From Psychrobacillus sp032154225 (GTDB lineage Bacteria; Bacillota; Bacilli; Bacillales_A; Planococcaceae), in assembly GCF_032154225.1 (NCBI RefSeq), contig NZ_JALDYF010000004.1, positions 62,001-126,000 on the forward strand: DNA of 64,000 nucleotides, written 5' to 3'. Position 1 is the stretch's first letter; the number at the start of each line of letters is the position of its first letter. A program made the position numbers and the translations under genes. The notes under the pieces were generated by a model. It had not been told where the DNA came from. It did no database searches and saw nothing but the letters and a program-made list of their open reading frames with translations. Below are positions 60,952-64,000 of this stretch, piece by piece.

Positions 60952-62445
60952 TTGTTAAAAAACACATATCGTCATATTTCTTTTAAAATCGTCATTATTT
61001 ATGCAATTTCTGGATTACTTTGGATACTAATGGCTGACATCTTACTGTCCCCATACTTTTCTGATAAAAAGATAGTAACGATAATCCAAGGTCTTATCTA
61101 CGTAGTTTTAAGTTCACTATTACTATTATTTTTAATGAGACAATCATGGAAAATGCAAAAAGATTTAACAATAAAAGAATATATGGACGATTTAACTGGT
61201 CTCCCAAATAGAACTACTTTACAAGCAAGGCTTTCTACTTTAGTGCAAAATCAAGAAAGATTTCATTTATTATTTATTGATTTTGACCGTTTTAAAATGA
61301 TTAATGATTTATATGGCCATGATAGCGGAGATAAAGTTTTAAAGGAAGTTTCGAGTCGACTGAAAAATGCTAGTTACATAGATCACGAAGATGCACTTGC
61401 AAGATGGGGTGCAGATGAATTTATTATTATATTAAAAAATAGATCTCATCAAGAAATTGACAAAATCACTAAAGATGTACTAGTTAAATTAGCTCTCCCC
61501 ATTGCTATAGGTGATCAAGAAATTATAAGTTCAATTAGTATAGGTTCTGTCCATTGTCCCGCTGATTCAACAAATGCAAAAGAATTGCTCCGTTTTGCTG
61601 AGCTAGCAGTGGGAGTTTCGAAAAAAAATGGTGGACTTACTCATTGCCGATTTGAAAAATCGATGTCTGAAGAAGTGAATCGTACACTTTATTTAGAAGA
61701 AGGACTTAAAAAAGCGTTAGAAAAAGAGGAACTCTTTTTAAACTATCAGCCGCAAATTTTAGCAGAAACGCATGAAATTGTAGGGGTAGAATCACTTATT
61801 CGTTGGAACTACGGAGGAACGATTATTTCTCCGGGAGAATTTATACCAATTGCAGAAAAAACAGACCAAATTATTAAAATTGGCGATTTTGTTTTAAGAG
61901 AAACATGCAGAAATATTCGTCAAATTGAACGTGCAGTAGGAAAAGAACTAATTTTTAGTGTGAATGTATCCGCTCGACAATTTTATCAAATCGATTATAT
62001 TGAAAGAACGAAACAGATTCTGACGGATATGAATATACATCCAAATAAAATTGTTTTAGAAATAACCGAATCGATTATAATGGAGTATACTGAATTTGTA
62101 ATAGAATCTTTGCAGGAATTAAAAAATTATGGATTTCAAATTGCGATTGATGATTTTGGAACAGGATATTCTTCATTTAAATATTTAGAGTTACTTCCCG
62201 TGAATATTATAAAAATCGACCAAAGCTTTACACAAGCCATTGAAAAAGAGAGGTCAAAAGCAATTGTTCAATCGATTATTTCACTTGCGCATAACTTGAA
62301 TTTAAAAGTTTTAGCGGAAGGTGTCGAAGATCTTTATCAAATCGCGAGTTTAAGCGAATTTGATTGTCATTATCTTCAAGGGTACTTTTTTAGTAAACCG
62401 TTAGCATTTGAACAATTAATCGCGGAATATAAAAGTAATTTATGA
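60952..62445 (+). CDS. GGDEF-EAL cyclic-di-GMP protein with altered GGDEF motif
   Basis: 497 residues from TTG at 60952 (GGTGGTGGAG upstream). Two N-terminal membrane helices (about 10-30 and 42-62) are followed by a GGDEF domain (83-245) and an EAL domain (255-495). The GGDEF signature reads RWGADEF, with Ala replacing the second Gly, so cyclase activity is doubtful. The EAL motif is ESL (GVESLIRW) but the catalytic Glu and metal ligands look intact: NVSARQF, LEITESI, IDDFGTGYSS, IKIDQSF, LAEGVED, QGYFFSKP. I expect a c-di-GMP phosphodiesterase. Confidence 0.88.
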   Translation: MLKNTYRHISFKIVIIYAISGLLWILMADILLSPYFSDKKIVTIIQGLIYVVLSSLLLLFLMRQSWKMQKDLTIKEYMDDLTGLPNRTTLQARLSTLVQNQERFHLLFIDFDRFKMINDLYGHDSGDKVLKEVSSRLKNASYIDHEDALARWGADEFIIILKNRSHQEIDKITKDVLVKLALPIAIGDQEIISSISIGSVHCPADSTNAKELLRFAELAVGVSKKNGGLTHCRFEKSMSEEVNRTLYLEEGLKKALEKEELFLNYQPQILAETHEIVGVESLIRWNYGGTIISPGEFIPIAEKTDQIIKIGDFVLRETCRNIRQIERAVGKELIFSVNVSARQFYQIDYIERTKQILTDMNIHPNKIVLEITESIIMEYTEFVIESLQELKNYGFQIAIDDFGTGYSSFKYLELLPVNIIKIDQSFTQAIEKERSKAIVQSIISLAHNLNLKVLAEGVEDLYQIASLSEFDCHYLQGYFFSKPLAFEQLIAEYKSNL

Positions 62446-62464
62446 AATAGGTGAATAGAGGACG

Positions 62465-63136
62465 ATGAAGCAAAAAAAGAATGCATCTTATAAAGTAAAA
62501 GTGTGGGCAATTCTTTTACTTTTACCTATTACAGTTACAATTTATATTGTAGCAATTATTGGGTGGCAAGAACTTCAAAAAATCCCAGCTGTACAAGAAT
62601 GGGCAGAGAGCTTACAACCAATACCAGGCCAGCATAATAAATTAGATGTACCAAAAGAATATATTCCTTTTTATAAAAAAGCAGCAGAAAAATATGGTGT
62701 GCCGTGGACTCTACTCGCAGCTCACCACAGAATAGAAACGAGATTTTCAACGATGGATCCTTTGCTTTCACCTGTTGGTGCTGAAGGACATATGCAGTTT
62801 ATGCCTTGTACATTTGTTGGGTGGTCTCATCCTAGTTGTGGTGGCTTAGGTAAAGGCGAAATACCTGAGAAGGACAAAGTTAATCCAAAGATTATTGCAC
62901 AATATGGTGGATATGGCGTGGATGCAAATAATGATGGAAAAGCAGATCCGTTTGATATGGAAGACGCTATATTTAGTGCCGCAAATTATTTAGCGGCAAG
63001 TGGGGCAGCTGATGGTGAGTTAGAAAAGGCGATTTTTAATTATAACCGTAGTGATAAATATGTCACGGACATCCTGCATTTTTATAATTTGTATGAAAGT
63101 CAGCTAAAAGAGCTAGAAGCTGCTTTAGCTAAATAA
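62465..63136 (+). CDS. Lytic transglycosylase-like protein, membrane anchored
   Basis: 223 residues. One N-terminal membrane helix (about 12-33) with short cytoplasmic basic start. The SLT-type domain covers about 65-210 with the probable catalytic Glu in LLAAHHRIETRF near residue 92, followed by GAEGHMQFMPCTFVGW and the Asp-rich loop DANNDGKADPFDMEDAI. It is expected to cut peptidoglycan between MurNAc and GlcNAc outside the membrane. It follows the GGDEF-EAL gene by 19 bases, so they may be cotranscribed. Confidence 0.85.
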   Translation: MKQKKNASYKVKVWAILLLLPITVTIYIVAIIGWQELQKIPAVQEWAESLQPIPGQHNKLDVPKEYIPFYKKAAEKYGVPWTLLAAHHRIETRFSTMDPLLSPVGAEGHMQFMPCTFVGWSHPSCGGLGKGEIPEKDKVNPKIIAQYGGYGVDANNDGKADPFDMEDAIFSAANYLAASGAADGELEKAIFNYNRSDKYVTDILHFYNLYESQLKELEAALAK

Positions 63137-63158
63137 GGAATAGATGGAATAAAGCAAT

Positions 63159-63193
63159 AAAAAGATGGGCCCAATGAGAGCCCATCTTTTTAT
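63159..63193. terminator. Bidirectional rho-independent terminator
   Basis: AAAAAGATGGGC pairs with GCCCATCTTTTT around a short loop, between convergent genes. Confidence 0.88.
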
Positions 63194-63438
63194 TTCCGCA
63201 TCGATTTTAATAGTAGACTTAAAATCGCTACTAAAATGATTGAACCGATTAAAGCAGGAATAATTGCCATTCCCCAAATTACTGGACCCATTTCCGGGAA
63301 AATTAATCCACCAACCCAAGCTCCAATGATACCAGCAACAATATTTCCGATAATACCACCAGGGATATTTTTACCTAAAATTAATCCCGCCAACCACCCA
63401 ATAATACCACCTATAATTAAATACGATAAGAATCCCAT
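63190..63438 (-). CDS. GlsB/YeaQ/YmgE-family small membrane protein
   Basis: 82 residues, three hydrophobic Gly-rich helices: IIGGIIGWLAGLILG, NIVAGIIGAWVGGLIF and ALIGSIILVAILSLLL. This is the transglycosylase-associated or GlsB/YeaQ family, linked to general stress and envelope. Exact role unknown. GGAGATGAAA precedes the ATG. Confidence 0.88.
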   Translation of the reverse strand: MGFLSYLIIGGIIGWLAGLILGKNIPGGIIGNIVAGIIGAWVGGLIFPEMGPVIWGMAIIPALIGSIILVAILSLLLKSMRK

Positions 63439-63519
63439 AGTATTTCATCTCCTCTATAAAATAGTATATAGTTACACTATTTATATAACCATATCGAAGG
63501 AGCACTAAACATTAGCCCA

Positions 63520-63999
63520 TTACTTTTTTACAACAATAGCACCTAACGTGTTTACAAAATGCCCTAATGCCCAATCATGACCTTGCTCATTAAAGCTTGC
63601 TACCGCGTTTTCATGAATAACAATAGAAAACCCTAAATTATAAGCATCTACTGCTGTATGTAGCACACAAATATCTGTACAAACTCCGACGATATGAACT
63701 TCTTCCACTTGTCGTTCTCTTAGTATTTGCAACAAACTCGTGCCAGCAAAAGAACTGTATCGAGTTTTATCCATCCAAATAATCGATTGTTTGTTTTGTT
63801 CATAGACATCTTTCAACTTTCCATATAATTCACGTCCTTCTGTACCGCGAATATTATGAGAAGGGAACAATTTTGATTCAGGATGGTACGGATCATCTTG
63901 ATCATGGAGATCAACAGGGAATACTACAACGTCTTTGTTTGTGATGAATTCGTTTGTTAGTGAAACGATTGCATCTTCAATTAATTGCCCAGGTTTGCC
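63520..63999 (-). CDS. pncA: Nicotinamidase / isochorismatase-type cysteine hydrolase (partial)
   Basis: The reading frame is open from 63999 down to the stop at 63520-63522, so the 5' end is beyond the window. The visible 159 residues hold VDLHDQDDPYHPESKLFPS, with the metal-binding Asp and His of nicotinamidase, then MDKTRYSSFAGT with the catalytic Lys, and VGVCTDICVLHTAVD with the catalytic Cys. Nicotinamidase turns nicotinamide into nicotinate for NAD salvage. Only the N-terminal catalytic Asp is missing from view. Confidence 0.85.
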   Translation of the reverse strand, partial: GKPGQLIEDAIVSLTNEFITNKDVVVFPVDLHDQDDPYHPESKLFPSHNIRGTEGRELYGKLKDVYEQNKQSIIWMDKTRYSSFAGTSLLQILRERQVEEVHIVGVCTDICVLHTAVDAYNLGFSIVIHENAVASFNEQGHDWALGHFVNTLGAIVVKK

Positions 64000-64000
64000 A

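Noticed and set aside
1..64000. CRISPR array, tRNA or rRNA genes
   Set aside because: No regularly spaced repeats and no tRNA- or rRNA-like sequence seen on reading through the window.

Overview
The window is a chromosomal stretch of an AT-rich Gram-positive bacterium of the order Bacillales, most likely a Planococcaceae-type relative (Psychrobacillus/Lysinibacillus/Sporosarcina group). The reasons are strong GGAGG ribosome binding sites, frequent TTG/GTG starts, catabolite-responsive (cre) sites, Bacillus-type neighbourhoods (ccdA-ccdB-ccdC-yneK, bmrC/bmrD-like ABC pair, DUF1659/DUF2922/YvrJ small genes) and Bacillales-type palindromic repeats. The genus is inference. No rRNA, tRNA, CRISPR array or intact insertion sequence was seen.

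Layout. 1-10 kb: the tail of a probable GNAT acetyltransferase, two uncharacterised proteins, the ene-reductase namA, a PPK2 polyphosphate kinase, the arginine genes argG-argH, a metallophosphoesterase, small unknown genes, and a methyltransferase behind a leader with mutually exclusive hairpins. 10-18.8 kb: a leftward Leloir operon galK-galE-galT-galM, divergent from a ROK-family repressor that is followed by a GH4 alpha-galactosidase and a Gfo/Idh oxidoreductase; the shared control region carries two near-identical operator-like boxes. 18.9-31.5 kb: a large rightward operon with ROK sugar kinase, ABC importer (binding protein and two permeases), Gfo/Idh protein, GH35 beta-galactosidase, LacI regulator, AgaS-type SIS deaminase/isomerase, GatY-type aldolase, LacC-type kinase and NagA/AgaA-type deacetylase. 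31.9-41.6 kb: a YesN/YesM-type two-component system, a second sugar ABC importer and a GH2 LacZ. 41.7-43.8 kb: a PucR/CdaR-type regulator and the MsmX-type ATPase that probably powers both importers. 44-52.4 kb: an accessory region with an orphan peptide-type permease pair, a higher-GC gltS, an ankyrin lipoprotein, gene remnants, a secreted protein, an MFS transporter and an AT-rich orphan zinc metalloprotease. 52.9-64 kb: ordinary Bacillales genes (heterodimeric ABC exporter, ccd genes, yneK, sco, mscL, a GGDEF-EAL protein, a lytic transglycosylase, a GlsB/YeaQ protein and a partial pncA).

How the genes work together. Read as one system, 10-44 kb looks built to use galactose-containing glycans. 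The GH4, GH35 and GH2 enzymes release galactose, which the Leloir operon consumes. The 18.9-31.5 kb operon has every step expected for an imported Gal-GalNAc disaccharide (galacto-N-biose-like): import, GH35 cleavage, GalNAc phosphorylation by the ROK kinase, deacetylation, AgaS conversion to tagatose-6-phosphate, phosphorylation and aldol cleavage. Each enzyme family is recognised from sequence; the substrate and the pathway as a whole are inference.
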